64,000 nucleotides of DNA from Synchiropus splendidus (GCF_027744825.2 NC_071336.1:26630501-26694500); one strand, 5' to 3'. Counted from the stretch's first letter, positions 22,300 to 34,559 are shown. The notes: generated by a model not told the origin, from the letters alone. Program-made: numbers and translations.

Positions 22300-23569
22300 G
22301 GACGGATGAATTCCCTACCTCACAAAAATTCAGTAATTTTTATTCTTCATGCTCAATTGAATTTTAATGGAACATTGCTCCACTGCGTGAGGAGGCTCAC
22401 TGCTTCTCTTATTTTCCTGTGAAAGAATTCGTCTGCATTTGTTTACCATACTGCAGCGTCTCAACACCAGCGGTCAGCCCCGGAGCCATTCATGTGTAGA
22501 ATACAATTTAAAAATCCATCACTCAGTGTGACGCCGCGTTCTCTATCTTTTCCATTAGCTTTGGATGTCATATGAATACCATAGGTAAAATTGTTTTGCA
22601 TTTGTTTGCACACAGACGAGACAATCTGTTGCTGCCAGGCTGAAGTACAATTCACTTTTCACCTCATTGACTTCTGAATAGAAAACACAGGTCCACTATC
22701 AAACCTCTGCTGTCACCGGTCCACCGGAGTCGACTTCGGATGTTTCCTCTTTTATTTGAGAGTGAAATATCGTCCTTGTGCTGTGGCGCTGTGATTCTTT
22801 TAAACAGAGATATCAAGGAAGGAGTCATGGAGCTGCTTTGGTTCTGGAGGACTGCCAGGACTATTTTGCACATTACAAATCTGACAGAGGAAAACCAGAC
22901 ACAGCAGCGAGAAGAAACCTCCCATTTTGTTCAGATGGTTATGACATCAGATGTGCTGAAATTCTCGGAGATAGTGGCCTCACTGAGTGGTGGGAGGTTT
23001 AGTTGTACAAATATTTGTGAGAGCCAGCGCTTCTTGGGAAAAAAAAAAAAAAGGAAGAGGTAATTAGATTCTGTTGCCATAACAACTTCTTAGAAATGAG
23101 AATCTCAGCATGTGAAAATAGATTTTTTCAAACCTGAAACCAGGATATATGACATGATAGTCATATTTTAGCAGGTTAAACATAACCACACACTGTGTAC
23201 CAGAACATCACCTGACATTGTGCTGTATAGCACTGCGATCATTATATCGCAGAATGAATTAGGTGGAGATGAACAATAATAAATCCTAAAAAATCCCAAA
23301 CACACACGATAGACTACAAACTAGTGCTCAACATGACTCTTGCTTCATAAGAAATGCCCTTCAATTTAATGTTTTTCCAAAGTAAAAGTGTCACCTCCAT
23401 CAGAAAGAAAACAATAAATCACTCAACATACATTAAATGAAACTGTGGCTTTAACTTGCTTATGTAAAATGTTTTTTGGCATACATTCCTAGGTGTTTTG
23501 TCAATTAATGTAAATGGAGTGACAGTTGTTTTTTTCCTTCTTTTTTATGGCCAAGGTAATGGGTTTGGT
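22300..23569. other. Noncoding stretch, no gene seen
   Basis: Unique sequence with a short A tract at 23041-23052. The 107-codon frame at 22740-23063 runs into that A tract and has no domain. Nothing else is recognised. Confidence 0.45.
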
Positions 23570-24340
23570 AAGTGATAAAGTGGCTCCCACCCAGCAGTAC
23601 TATGGCTTGTAAACGTCTCGCGCTCTATTTATATGCATGGTAACACGTTTCTCCTTCTGCGAGACATCTATTTGTCCCACCGGTTCAAAATTTCCCTGCG
23701 ATGATAAAATTTAGATATGCTTTTAAAACTCCTTGTTGGTGTCATGATAAAAATAAAAAATCTCCAGTGACACACGAGAACATTTATTCAGCATAAATCT
23801 AGTTTATCCCACGAATGTGCCGCCAAACTCTGCCTTGCCAGGGCCCCAACCGGATGATGTATGGATTGCAAACTGTATTTACCATCTAAATTGCATTTCC
23901 ACAATGCCAAGATGATGACAAAGATTAATCGGCTAAAGAGGTAAATCGTCCCCCTCTTTATATGGTGGCACATCTCGGGCCACACGTTTCCAACTTATAG
24001 GCAACATTTGTATTCCCAGGGTGCATCTTCGCGCGCCTGCTTTATGATATTACCATCAAGAGACTGCAAGTCGGGGCGTCGTCGCCATGTGTGGGCTCCA
24101 GTTCAACCATCATCCATTTCCCCGGCTATCTTTTTATCATTACGCAGTCTAATAAATGTGCTGTATGCGGCGTGGCGCTGCATCATACATCAGGCAGAGT
24201 GACCCGGGTCAGGGATTTGCCAGCCACCAAGGTTACCCTCTCACAATTTCACCTGCTGTTTCCAGGAAAGAGAGAATATTTTTCATCTATTGTCATTTGG
24301 ATGTGTTCTTTGACAAAGTAATAACCTCACCCATGTCCTC
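23570..24340. promoter_or_regulatory. Candidate conserved noncoding block
   Basis: A long repeat-free block with many regulatory-type words: CTATTTATATGCATGG near 23623 (MEF2/POU-like), AAGATTAATCGGC near 23922, and CGCAGTCTAATAAATG near 24142. It shows no coding periodicity and no low complexity. The texture is that of a vertebrate developmental CNE. Conservation could not be tested. Confidence 0.25.
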
Positions 24341-25539
24341 TTTCAATATCCACCATGGCTTCTTCCAAAGGAATCGTCAAAGATGTTCAAGCCACGGGGG
24401 TTTTCAATGTGGTGGTTTTGATCCGGTGGGTCACCATTGACAATCGTACTTCAATAGAAACAGCGGGTTTTTCTTCCCAGCGCTTTGGCTTTTTAACAGG
24501 TTATAGAGCTGATTCTACAGTCGCCCACATCAAAGCGAAGCTGAACAATATCACAGTGTCTTTGCCCGGAAACGCTCATAAAGTACGTGTGAAGGTATTT
24601 GTGTTTTGGTGCGCGGTGAACCTGCACGCACCCATGCAGATGGAGGATTAATAGAATGTTCAGACTGGATGCCGGCCAGTACATTTTGCTTCAGCATACT
24701 GCCTTGGCATGACACACATGTACTCACAGACACACACAAGCAGTTGGTCATTTCACTGTGTTATTTTTCAGCACATGCGATCCAGGCTTGGCAGCGCATG
24801 TCCGGCTGTCTCCCAGCGATCACTCATCTGAGGCGAGAAAAATCAGCAACCACTGAAAACGCTGATTGGAGCCAGATTGGAACAAGTCCTGGGAATCGCA
24901 GGGACATGCTCAGATACATTGTTGAGGAAAAGTGAGCCTATTATAGTGGAGGATTAACCCGACTCCAGCCGCAATGAAAGCCCTCCCCATCTCACCCTTA
25001 ATAAAAGGGCTTCAGAAAAAATAAAGGCGGACGAGAAATATGACAAAGTCTAGGGGAGACCGGAAATCAGCAACCCTCCTACCCCCAACAGAGTCTCCAG
25101 CTCCCACAATGGCACCACAGAGGAAGAGCTACCAGCAGCGAAGACCTCTTGATGTATGGCAGCGCTGAGATTCTTTTTAATCTGCCAGACATTCTGCTGG
25201 TGATGGGAATGAATGGTTCCTATGTGCTCGGGTGTGTATCTGTCAGAAGAAAAAAAAGATGTGTGTGCTTGTGTGTGTGTGTGTGTGCCTCCCTTCAATG
25301 GGTGATGACTCACAAAGTGCCATTATAAAATACTCACGACGAATTCCACAGAGCCCAATAATGACCAGTCTATTCAGAGTCTTTTTAAGCAACAATCGAG
25401 AGCTATCTGTCATCCGCCCATCCTATGAGGTCATCCTGGACTGCTCAGTCCAGCATCAAGCACAACAACAAAACTCTAAATGTGTCACCTCAAAAGCGTC
25501 TCCGGACTTAATAACAGATTCTGTGGAAGGATCCCTGAT
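24341..25539. other. Noncoding stretch with short GT tract
   Basis: A short GT-rich run lies at 25259-25287. Open frames at 24355-24935 are under 110 codons, overlap other frames on both strands, and have no recognised domain. Nothing else is supported. Confidence 0.4.
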
Positions 25540-25983
25540 TCACACGTTTGTCATGATACAGCAGGACTCTTTCATTGGAGTTCTCGCTGAGGTTCCCAGC
25601 AAGGTTCTGGACTGGATCCAGTGTCTTTGAAATTCATGATATGAAACCAGTAGCCCTGTATTGATGTTAACTGCTACCTGCTCCGGACTTCCTAAAGCTG
25701 TAAACCATGCAGGAAGCTGAACAGATTCAACATCAGACAATGTTGCAAAGAGCTCACTATAAACCACTTCATCTTCAGTTCCCCATGTGAACCATGGTCC
25801 CATAGTTGGTCTTTCTTCAACTGAAACATGAGGAAAGAAGCTTGCACAATTAGGGTAGCCCGCGTGATACAATATATTGTGTGTAGAACTTCGCGTCCCA
25901 TAGTGACGACAACGGCAGCCATCAACCTTGCATATAGATGCATAGGCATAGGAGTAAAAACCGTATTCCTTTCGGTATAGCAC
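25540..25983 (-). other. 147-codon unrecognised open frame (possible decayed coding fragment)
   Basis: The minus-strand frame has protein-like composition with a Cys-containing segment CKVDGCRCRHYGTRS near residues 18-32 and a Trp-rich segment TMGPWFTWGTEDEVVYSELF near residues 60-79. I recognise no family. A second minus-strand frame of 125 codons overlaps its upstream half in another phase, which fits either chance or a frameshifted pseudogene. A LINE 3' end begins about 280 bp away on the other strand. There is no start context, splice or poly(A) evidence, so it is not called a gene. Confidence 0.2.
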
Positions 25984-26172
25984 TCCAGGAGTGGGGGGTG
26001 TGGTTCACCATCTTCTCTTTTCTGATGGTGCTGAAAGTCATTGTGACAGAAACACAAGTCCATTAACATGTTGTTTCATGTAGAACCAAAAGAGCCCCAG
26101 AGGCAGAGGCTCGTATCATTGGCACGGCTTCGGAATATGCCGCAGAAGGTGGAACATGGGCTTCAATTGAAA

Positions 26173-26240
26173 GGCCAACGCATCAACGTGCGACGCAAAA
26201 AATTGCCTTCAGCATCAGCATAAGATATGTTGACCAGGAA
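26173..26240. repeat. Possible degenerate relative of the palindromic MITE family
   Basis: CAACGCATCAACGTGCGACG, AATTGCCTTCAGCATCAGCA and TAAGATATGTTGACC recall, in inverted orientation, the GACGC and GGCAGC-TTCAGCG words of the 2.8-kb, 18.7-kb and 60.2-kb copies. The match is loose. Confidence 0.3.
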
Positions 26241-26259
26241 AAAAGAGTTGAACCACTCC

Positions 26260-26500
26260 TTCTGTATTGTACATTGGCTTCCTGGATGCCTTCCTGGTGA
26301 GGAGTTCCAGGCCTGAGACCAGGGCAGACCTGCACAATCTGGACGGATTACATATCATAAGCGCCCTGCAAACACTTGGGAATATACTTGAAGAGCAAAA
26401 GGCTTCCTGGAAGAGGGAAGTCTGGGCCTCTTTGAGTCAACCACCATCCCTGCAAGCTTTCTAGGGAGTGGGAGATAATGGATGCATGGTATCACTCCAT
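26260..26500 (+). mobile_element. LINE 3' end, sense orientation
   Basis: The plus-strand frame at 26267-26464 ends ILEEQKASWKREVWASLSQP. It matches the extreme C-terminus of the same type of fish LINE as the 21.7-kb fragment, where the protein runs PEELEEVAGEREVWASLLRL. The DNA then passes into GATAATGGATGCATGG, a degenerate form of the GGATGGATGG tail of these elements. It is 5'-truncated and decayed. Confidence 0.65.
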
Positions 26501-27090
26501 GGAAGAAGTGACACAGAACCACAACTTGAATTGAGTCCCTAACCGCCTTGCCTAGCCGGGTTAAGAAGAACGGATGTTTTGTTTTTATCTTGTGCATCAG
26601 TTGTTGACTGTTTGTTGTCACAAAAGGATTTTTGATTGTTGATATTCACAGTGTTGGTTCTCTTCCAGCTCAGATTAACAACCAGCTGATTAGTCTGTTG
26701 ATTCCTCCTGAGCTCTGACGTACGAACCGCTCTTGTGAGCTGGTGTTTAAATAGCACAGCTGTCTCACTCCTCAGCTATCAAGCCGCCTTCACTCATCTT
26801 GAGCTATCTCTTCGATTTGGTCTGTTTATTGATGTCAGTGTTGTAACAGAACCGCCGTCTTTTTTACAACACAGCGACGATCGCTCAATGATCAAGCTTG
26901 TTGAGGCGTGTTTGACTGAAGGTGTCCTGGCAGAACATTCAGGAGGAGATTCCTCTTCAGATTGTAGTCAGACATTTCTGCATTGTAGATTGCCTTTCTC
27001 TAACCAAATGCAGCATGCTCACTGGGAAACGGACACTCTGCTATCAATGAATGCCAGACATCAAAATGTGTGTTTTTTATAAGGAGAAAT

Positions 27091-27230
27091 ACAGTGGTAC
27101 CTCGGTTCTTGACCAAAATCCGTTCCGGACGGCCGTTCGAGAAGCGAATTGGTCGAAATCTGAATCGATTTCTTCCATTACAATGAATGGAAAAAGAAAT
27201 AATGCGTTCCAAGCCTTAAAATAGTCTTTT
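27091..27230 (+). mobile_element. mariner-like transposon terminus
   Basis: A TA dinucleotide followed by CAGTGGTACCTCGGTTCTTG is the terminus of a mariner/Tc1-type family widespread in fish and reptiles, here followed by the subterminal TTCCATTACAATGAATGG. No opposite terminus GAACCGAGGTACCACTG was found downstream, so only the left end, or a solo truncated copy, is present. Its extent to the right is uncertain. Confidence 0.55.
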
Positions 27231-28789
27231 GTAGGAGTGAATGTAGAGTGTCTGCTGCAGGTGCGCTGTTCCTCTATGTGTGTGGCCGCTGCATGTGGGA
27301 GGGGTTGCCGAGTGAGTGAGGTCTCTCCAGAAGTGAAGAGGTGCCCGGTGCGTGTCCAGCTCTGAATGTGCGCTTCTGTGCAGTTTGGCTGTGACAAAGT
27401 AAATGTAGCTAACGGGACACGTCTGCCTACAGTGGCTGCGTTATACACAATAACAAAGCGCATCTCACGAGTTTGTAAAAACATAGCATATAACCAATCA
27501 ACAGTTGTGTTGGCTCAGGACTAAACAAAGTGGGATTTGAACTTGCGCAGTGTGTTCATCACAAGCAGCACTGACAATTTTCAAAGCGGTAATCTCTTCA
27601 GTTCTAAATGGAGTTGGGCACTGTATACAATTTATTGACAAAATATCTGACGTCCACATGAGTTAGCCCTATCCCATCCTATTGCATCCTATTGAGTTTA
27701 CAAAGCATCGCCAGATTTGGATCAATGAAAGCACATAAAATCCATACTGAATTTGTACCATACTGTTTTATGGGATGTATTTCCACAATCTATTAAAACA
27801 CATCTTTTCCCACATGCCTTTCCTGGCTACAAAAAGCCCCTTTGAATGATTGCAGAATGTTTATGGCAGGGGTGATGGTCGAGAGCCGTTAAGGAGACAC
27901 AAGTGGCCCCAACGCCAAGGTCTGCTGCGTGGGAACCAATCCCAGAGGCTTTGGTTATTGCGAGCATGGAACGGCCGTCATGTTTACAGAAGCATAAACG
28001 CTGCTTCTGTTATTAATATTGTGTAATAATGTTGAAGTTATTGATTATAATATAAATTGATAGCCGGCGTTCCACAGAATACAAAATGAAACCGGATTAA
28101 ATCGGACGGCAACGTAAGCGTGGCGTGGCTGTCAACCTTGTAAACTGCTTTAAGAGTGAGCTTGTTAACGTTTACAGTCGTTTGTTATCGCGTCCAATAA
28201 ACTACAGTCAGCAGCATCAGATGCACAAAGCAAACAGAGAAAATGGATGACCACTCTCCTGCAAGAAGGTCGGCGAGCATAAATTCCGAGGTTGAAAAAC
28301 CAACTTTAAGAGGCATATCGACATCCAATGATGCCGAGCGACTAATTGACGGCCATTTCTCATCATGTGTCTGTCGTCGGTGAGATAAAATCAGAGCTAT
28401 ATATCATCATCGCTTCTTGGGCTTTTGTGTTTGCTCCCATGTGGGAAAGGAAAAGTGCAAAGATCTGTAATGAATTCCATCCTGTCAAGCGCTGATTTAC
28501 AGGTCAGCTTTATGCATTTGAGGGCGAACGTGCGCATGCGCCGCAGCGTCAAGTGTGTGAAAACGCCTGTGGTCATTTTTCATCTCTTGGTGGGGCTTGT
28601 GTGTAAATGTGCATGTGCTGGCTGAAGCAGCCTGGAGTGTGAGAACATTCCCCCCCTTCAGCAACTGGCAAGCCAACGTCTACGACTCCTTCATCCGTTA
28701 CCTTTAATCTCTTGTATTGGGACAGAGACGCTTGACAAAAATGCAGCCGGGCTTGAGTGATTTACTGTTATTATTTTCCTGCCGCGTCC
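27231..28789. other. Noncoding stretch, possible mariner interior then unique DNA
   Basis: The first 250 bases may be the interior of the mariner-like insertion. The 135-codon minus frame at 27077-27484 spans it and shows no transposase motif. The rest is unique and AT-rich with no recognised element. Confidence 0.4.
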
Positions 28790-28900
28790 CGTCCGAGCGT
28801 GAGGCTAACTGGCACCGCGAATTGTTAATTACTTAATTATGGAGATAAGAAAATGGCGAGGAACGGAATTGGCAATGATAAATGCAAAGTCTGAGATTAC
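28790..28900. promoter_or_regulatory. Candidate CNE with paired TAATTA homeodomain words
   Basis: TTGTTAATTACTTAATTATGG near 28823 holds two TTAATTA sites within about 20 bp, followed by GAGATAAGAAAATGGCGAGG. Dense homeodomain sites in repeat-free DNA suggest an enhancer. This is inference only. Confidence 0.25.
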
Positions 28901-29149
28901 TTTTCTCGCTCCCGCTCTTGCTCACTCTTTCTCATTGCAATGCAGTCTGAGATCATGCTCCGTCTGCATAAACACACCCAAACACATCCTCACATTTAGT
29001 AACCTGGGATATGTATCTCTGCCGCCAGTGCACATCTTACTTATTTTCTTTTGTCTCTGCCTATTAACATTCAGTTGGAAATTCAGAAAGGGGATACATG
29101 AATAGCAACTGTAGATTCATCATGTTTTTTTTTTTTTTCCTCTTTCTTT

Positions 29150-29480
29150 TCCCTCATGAATTATGGAGTGCCTCCCTTGGTACATTTAGTGGAGCTGAAA
29201 TTAAATGCGGCGTGCTGCCATGCCACACAGGAGCAAATGGGCCAAGCAGGGATATATTGGCTTGCACTGTTGTGGCCAAAACATTTATATACTCCCTGGT
29301 GTTTCCAGGCATCCGACAAGCTACAAGTCGGCAGAAATATACTTGTTCCCCGCTCCTTATCCGAGCATCCCTCACAGTCAAGTGGTCGGCTATGGGAGCT
29401 ATTCAACGGGGTCTTAATCACATGAAGCGACTGCGGTATTATAGCCACTTTGACTGTGCGATTCAAATTATTTAAACATA
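29150..29480. promoter_or_regulatory. Candidate conserved noncoding element
   Basis: A balanced, repeat-free block. Four open frames of 70-125 codons overlap across both strands, none with a domain. Open frames in all phases together with the absence of decay are typical of deeply conserved noncoding elements. It contains CATGAATTATGG and GGTCTTAATCACATG. Conservation is untested. Confidence 0.3.
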
Positions 29481-29959
29481 TACTTCTGCTACAATGCTAT
29501 TTTGGCGGCTAATCGTCTCACTGCAGTTGCAAAATGGGATGATTTCTGGATTCCTGTTGTGCATAATAATGACAGTTTAAGCCCATTTGATGACAGATGG
29601 AGGAAGCTGTCAACTCCAGATGGTTGCAGCTTGCATATCCGGAATATTCCCATTAAAATGTGTGCATGGGAATTTATGTTTGTAAGACCCAGACATACAG
29701 AAGTTTAATTAATTAAAAAAAACAAAAAAAAAACTGACAAGTCAGGATGTTGCCGCCAAATTAATGCTGTTTTTATGTTGTTTGTTTTTATAGTTTTTTT
29801 GTCGGTGTAACACAAATGTTGTTTATTTCGTCTCCGCCAAAAGTCGTCCACTGATGTCATTGCTGAAATATAAGCTAGGAAGCCAGTGGTTAGGACACAA
29901 GCAAAACGCATTTGTCGCATGCGTCGTCACGTCTGATCCTCATTGGTTGCTTTTTCCTC
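29481..29959. other. Noncoding stretch, nothing recognised
   Basis: Unique sequence with an A-rich tract near 29715-29735. Confidence 0.45.
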
Positions 29960-30240
29960 TCTCCTTTCACTTGATACCACCCATTCCATCCTGCCTGCAC
30001 TCTCCTCTTCACACCGTTGATGTACATCTATTACTCTGTATGACTGATCCCAAATACTCACCTATTTTCATTACCTCTACTCTCATTCACTGAATTCTGC
30101 GTTGCTTCCAATGACCTTCGAGCTCAAACCTTCACTTCTTATATGACTCCAACACCTCACCTCCACTCTAACTACAAATTGATTTATCATCATCATCATC
30201 ATCATCATGGACCTCGACCTCCTGTCATTTTTTTAATCTT
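29960..30240 (-). mobile_element. Second LINE family fragment, antisense
   Basis: The plus strand carries pyrimidine-rich words CCATCCTGCCTGCACTCTCC, ACCTCTACTCTCATTCACTG, then CTCACCTCCACTCTAACTAC, then an ATCATC run and GGACCTCGACCTCCTGTC. These follow the antisense consensus of a different fish LINE reverse-transcriptase segment. The copy is heavily decayed. Confidence 0.5.
30186..30208 (+). repeat. (ATC)n microsatellite
   Basis: About 23 bp of ATC/CAT trinucleotide repeat inside the LINE-like fragment. Confidence 0.9.
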
Positions 30241-31019
30241 GAATTTACAGTTATTTTACATCACTCCATTGTTACATTAAGACCCACTGAAAAGCCATTT
30301 CCCTTTTCAACAAGTTTAAAACTATTCATCATCATCCTCTTATATAATGAATGGCGCTCCCTTCCCCAGCCTCCTTACATTATTATATGAATCCATACCC
30401 TCCCCCCATGTTCAACATGCTTCTTTACATGCGTCTGAAATCTTTTCATTCTTTCAGATATTTTTTACAGAATTTGTGATTAATAATATAGTACAACAGT
30501 AGCCTGTTGGGAACACGATTGAATCATTTATTTAAAGGAAAAGTTGAGTTGTTGCGCTTACTGTTGGGACTGCTGTGCAGCATGCATCCTTCCCCCAGTT
30601 CCCGATTAAACAAACTGAGGACATGAAAGTACAAGGGAAGATGCTCAATAGTTTAAGACCGACTTGCTGATGGGATTTAACAAATTCTAAACCCTTAATT
30701 TTCTATTTTCTTTTGGCATCTTTAAAACATTTAACCAGTATAATTTTGAATACATTTTTACAGTTGTCATTTCACATCTATAATTTTTTTTGTATTTTTC
30801 AATATGTTTTAATCGTTTCCTTGAGACTTTCAGTGCTGCATCTCTGACTTATTTCCACCTTGTCTGCTGGTGTCTCCGCACATATATTCTCCGGAAGCAG
30901 GCATGGATGGGGGTTCTGGCCCCCTTCTTGCCCCTGTGATTTATGCTGCTATGGCAGTAAAATGGCAGACTGGGATAACATGGGTGGTAATAAATGACGA
31001 TAAGACAACGACTAGCAGC
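30241..31019. other. AT-rich noncoding stretch, nothing recognised
   Basis: Unique AT-rich sequence without open frames longer than about 60 codons and without a recognisable repeat. Confidence 0.45.
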
Positions 31020-31520
31020 TGTTAATGCCACAGCCATTATATTGAAAGATGAAAGGCGCCAGTGATTCCGTCAGATTTATACATTTCCTCGGTGCCATGC
31101 ATTAGCGTGAGCCGAGGCGAAGTGGCAGTCCACATTTGAGCATTAATCTGAGCATTCCGTCCCGAAGATTCCGCGGGAATGTTAAAAAGAGCCAGGCAAG
31201 TATTTATGAAGCCTCACAACGCCCCTGTGAGTAATTGCATGAAACTGAGATGTTTCAATTTTATTTCAGCTGTCAAGCAGATTTGTGTGAAGAAAGTATC
31301 CTTCTGAATGCAGGACTGCGAAGAGAGTGGGGATTTAGAGGGCTGCAATATGTGCCGGTGGCTTTATATGCACAGGGAAACCTCTGGGGTCGCTCATTCA
31401 CTGACACGCCACAGTAATAAATATTAGTTTTCCCAAATGAGAAGCTCAGTGATGTTTATACAACTCCGTTACAAATTGACAATAATAAGTAATTAGGGCA
31501 GCAGGGATGGAAGCCTTGTG
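31020..31520. promoter_or_regulatory. Candidate conserved noncoding block
   Basis: A repeat-free block containing GCATTAGCGTGAGCC, GAGCATTAATCTGAGC and AGTAATTAGGGCAGC. Homeodomain-type words recur at intervals and there is no coding frame of note. A CNE reading is inferred from texture. Confidence 0.25.
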
Positions 31521-32019
31521 TCCACATGTTGCTAACATCCCATCTCCAAGCTGAATACGAGGAAGAGGAAGGGCACCAAGAGGCGAAGCTTCAAATCAGT
31601 TTGCTACAGAAGACATTGTAATTGTCCCCATAAGTCTGGGACCGCCACCTGACGGCTGCTGTGACTTCATTAATAGTTCAGGGTGCTTCCAGGGTGACAC
31701 CTCAGGCACCGACTACCTCTCTGTCTTAAGCTTAGCTGCGATATAAACTTGACTTGTCATGACTTGAGTTTGCACTTCAAACTCACTGAAGCGTCCCAAA
31801 GTGGCCTATGATTACGGTCTTAAATCAGCGCTGTCAGTGTCAGTTTTACGAGCTTTGAACTTTTCAGAGGTGAAGCAAAACATGTCAAAGTGCAGGGAGT
31901 CAATCTATATCAGTCAAAGCCATGTCTAGTCCATGCCACTTCATTGTCCTGGCTGTTTGATTCGTTGGAGATTTAGATTCTGCACTTTGACTAAAAAGCC
32001 GGCGTTTCAAAACCTACTC
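31521..32019. other. Noncoding stretch, nothing recognised
   Basis: Unique sequence between the CNE-like block and the MITE relative. No element is supported. Confidence 0.4.
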
Positions 32020-32480
32020 ACTCACATGGCGTAAAATATTAACGTTGGGAAAGTTGACTATACTGCTTCTACAGTAAACTGCCGAGCAGCCTTCAGTGTT
32101 CGGTGACGCACTAGGTTTTCAAGTGAAGCACATGGTCCGCCTTGAGTGGCAGCACGCCTCGTTCACAAGAAGACTTGGGCACAGGTGAACCATAGAGGGC
32201 GCTCTATTCATTCTGCGTTTAGAAACAGAGTTTGGGGTTGGGAAACCCATGGCATGGCGCTCCATTCATTCTACGTCTAACAACAATTCAATTGCTATTT
32301 AAAGCCTCTCTCACCACCGCTAAGGTAGAGAGCACACCCACCATGCTACATGGGAAGGGAATCCATCGAAACGCCTATGGATTTGTGTAAAAAAATGCAA
32401 CACCGAAGGCTGCCTTTGTTGTCAGTATGGTTTAATAGTATATACAGAATATAGTGTGATATATTACGCCGTGTGTGAGG
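32020..32480. mobile_element. ~460-bp long relative of the palindromic MITE
   Basis: The left end, near 32020-32040, reads CACTCACATGGCGTAAAATA. The right end, read inward from 32479, is CTCACACACGGCGTAATATA. The two form a terminal inverted repeat like that of the 114-bp element at 2814. The inverted words GCAGCCTTCAGTGTT (near 32090) and AACACCGAAGGCTGC (near 32400) form a second nested pair. The centre, about 32120-32390, is unrelated to the short copy, so this is either the longer parent form or a copy with an insertion. Confidence 0.55.
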
Positions 32481-34559
32481 ATGTGCTGGGCAAGTTGACG
32501 ACGAAAACGGCTACAGTTTGACGGTTTGTGAAGTCTAGCAACAGCAACCACATGGACCCACCTGCACCGGACCCTGCTCAAATCCCCAGCACCCTGAGGT
32601 GAACACTACTGGATTTGCGCCAGACTTTGTCCATCCTAAACTGGGTACTTGAATCTTATAGCATGACGTGTGACTTATTTAGCTAGTTTCCCTGTCACTT
32701 CCTGTTTTGGTTTTGTATTGTTGAGACGCTGATTGTCTGGAGATGATGAGTCTCATCATGGGCTACTTTTTAAGGAGTTCCTTTTGAAGAGGACTTTGGA
32801 TATCTTGTTCTCTTTCAAATGGACTGACCGCTTTGTTCGTGATGTTCTGGCCACTCAGATGACTACTGTAGATCCCTTTCAAGGATATCTTGGCATAAAA
32901 GCAGTCAACATGGGTTGTTGGGCGAAAACAAAACAAAAAACACGCTCACTGTAGAGGTAAACGCGATTAATGCATAAAAAATAATTCATTAAATGAATAA
33001 AAGATAGCTGTCATGCAACAAAGGAGGGGTGGGGGATGCAACCCATTTGAGATGAAATGGCAGCAGCTTCGCTGTGTTCTTAGCAACATGTTTCAGGCGA
33101 CCTTTGCCACATCAAATGTTCAAGTTGAAAGTCTCAGCGACAAGTTGGGACACATTTACCAATTAGAGCTAAGATTTTGCATCAACTTGAAGCAGTGGAA
33201 GAAGCAGAGACGCTGATCGCAACTCTCGCTGGCATCCATGAATCCCGAGAGCTGATTGCACCTCTGAAGGAAGTCTTTGGACCTTTGTTGCTTTGAATGT
33301 AAATCCACAGTACAGAAAGCGCTATAATACCGACAAGGAGGTGTCGCCGTGGCGCCTGGAAACTACCTGTTGCTACGTCATGTTTGGTGTTAGCAAGAAA
33401 GATTGTACAATTGTCTTTTGCTACATCTGGTTCTGTGACTCAGAGTGGCAGGGTAGAGGATCAAAGGACTTACAACATACTTTTACTCCTGGTTTATAAT
33501 GCTGCAGATGCTCACAGCTGACCAGTTGGTTTGTGTTGAAACTTCATCTGGATCTGCCGTTTGTCCTTTATCAGCGGTGAGCTAGTGGCGATGTGGGAGA
33601 GGGAGGAGGGAGCGCAGGAGCCGTAATGAAAAAGGGATTGGACGTTTACATTTTCTTTACATGGCCAAGGACAATTAGCAGCCTCATCAAGCATGGCCAG
33701 AACAAACAGCGACCGATCACCACCTTCCTCTCTCGTTTCCACACGACTGGGCCCAAATTCAGTGTAGCAAAGACAACAAGGGGCCGTAAGGGAACGGGAG
33801 GCAGATTTTCCAAGCCATTTCAATTAGCTAGACACACATCATCTCGGACTTTGACTGATGGAGTGAGTGTTTAAATAGACCACAGAGTCTAAAGGAGACT
33901 CCCACTGGTTCGCTGGACGGAGTTTTGACATCTTAACTGATTTGAAAAGCTGAGGTTTAAATGTGACTAGATTTGTGGCAGCCCGTATTTCAGGATAAAA
34001 TAACTGGCAGACAGTGGCACTGAGCGTTTTTGGTAGCACGGCAAAAGATCTTTCCTCGCTGTTCATGCGCTTTGAAATCACATGATGCAAGAAACAGCAG
34101 GTATGTTGTGGAAGAGCATATTTTATCAGACACCCTGACTGGGTCGCAGTAGGACGTGAACCCAGCTGGCTAACCTTTGCCTGCTGTCATTTCAATTCCC
34201 CTTGTCTGACTCATGATTGAAGATTCCGAGGAGCAAACAGACAGAAGAGTTGTAATAGTATTTAAATGATCGTGCGCTGGCAATTACTGACAGTTGGGCT
34301 GTTTTTCCGTGGGTGCTCGGACCCCCGCAGCTATCCCTGGATTCGCGCCAACGGCTTCTCATTCGAATAAAGCAAACACATGTATTTGAGAAAATCTGCA
34401 CGTACTTCTGAACAACAACAGAAGAATCGGAGACGCTTTGATCTGTACAACACAAAGTACATACTAATAATGTTAATCATGAGTAAAAAAAAATGGCTTC
34501 TTTCAAACAAGCCTTCTATTGAGCACAGAGTCGGGCTTTATGCGTTGATTAAAGGCTGT
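32481..34559. other. Noncoding stretch with short unassigned frames
   Basis: Contains several 60-100-codon open frames (for example 33593-33874 on the plus strand opposite 33512-33823 on the minus strand) without recognised domains. These could be scraps of old transposons, but I cannot assign them. Confidence 0.4.

Noticed and set aside
33512..33874. Overlapping ~100-codon frames on both strands
   Set aside because: Mutual overlap and the absence of any recognised motif point to chance frames or undatable transposon scraps.
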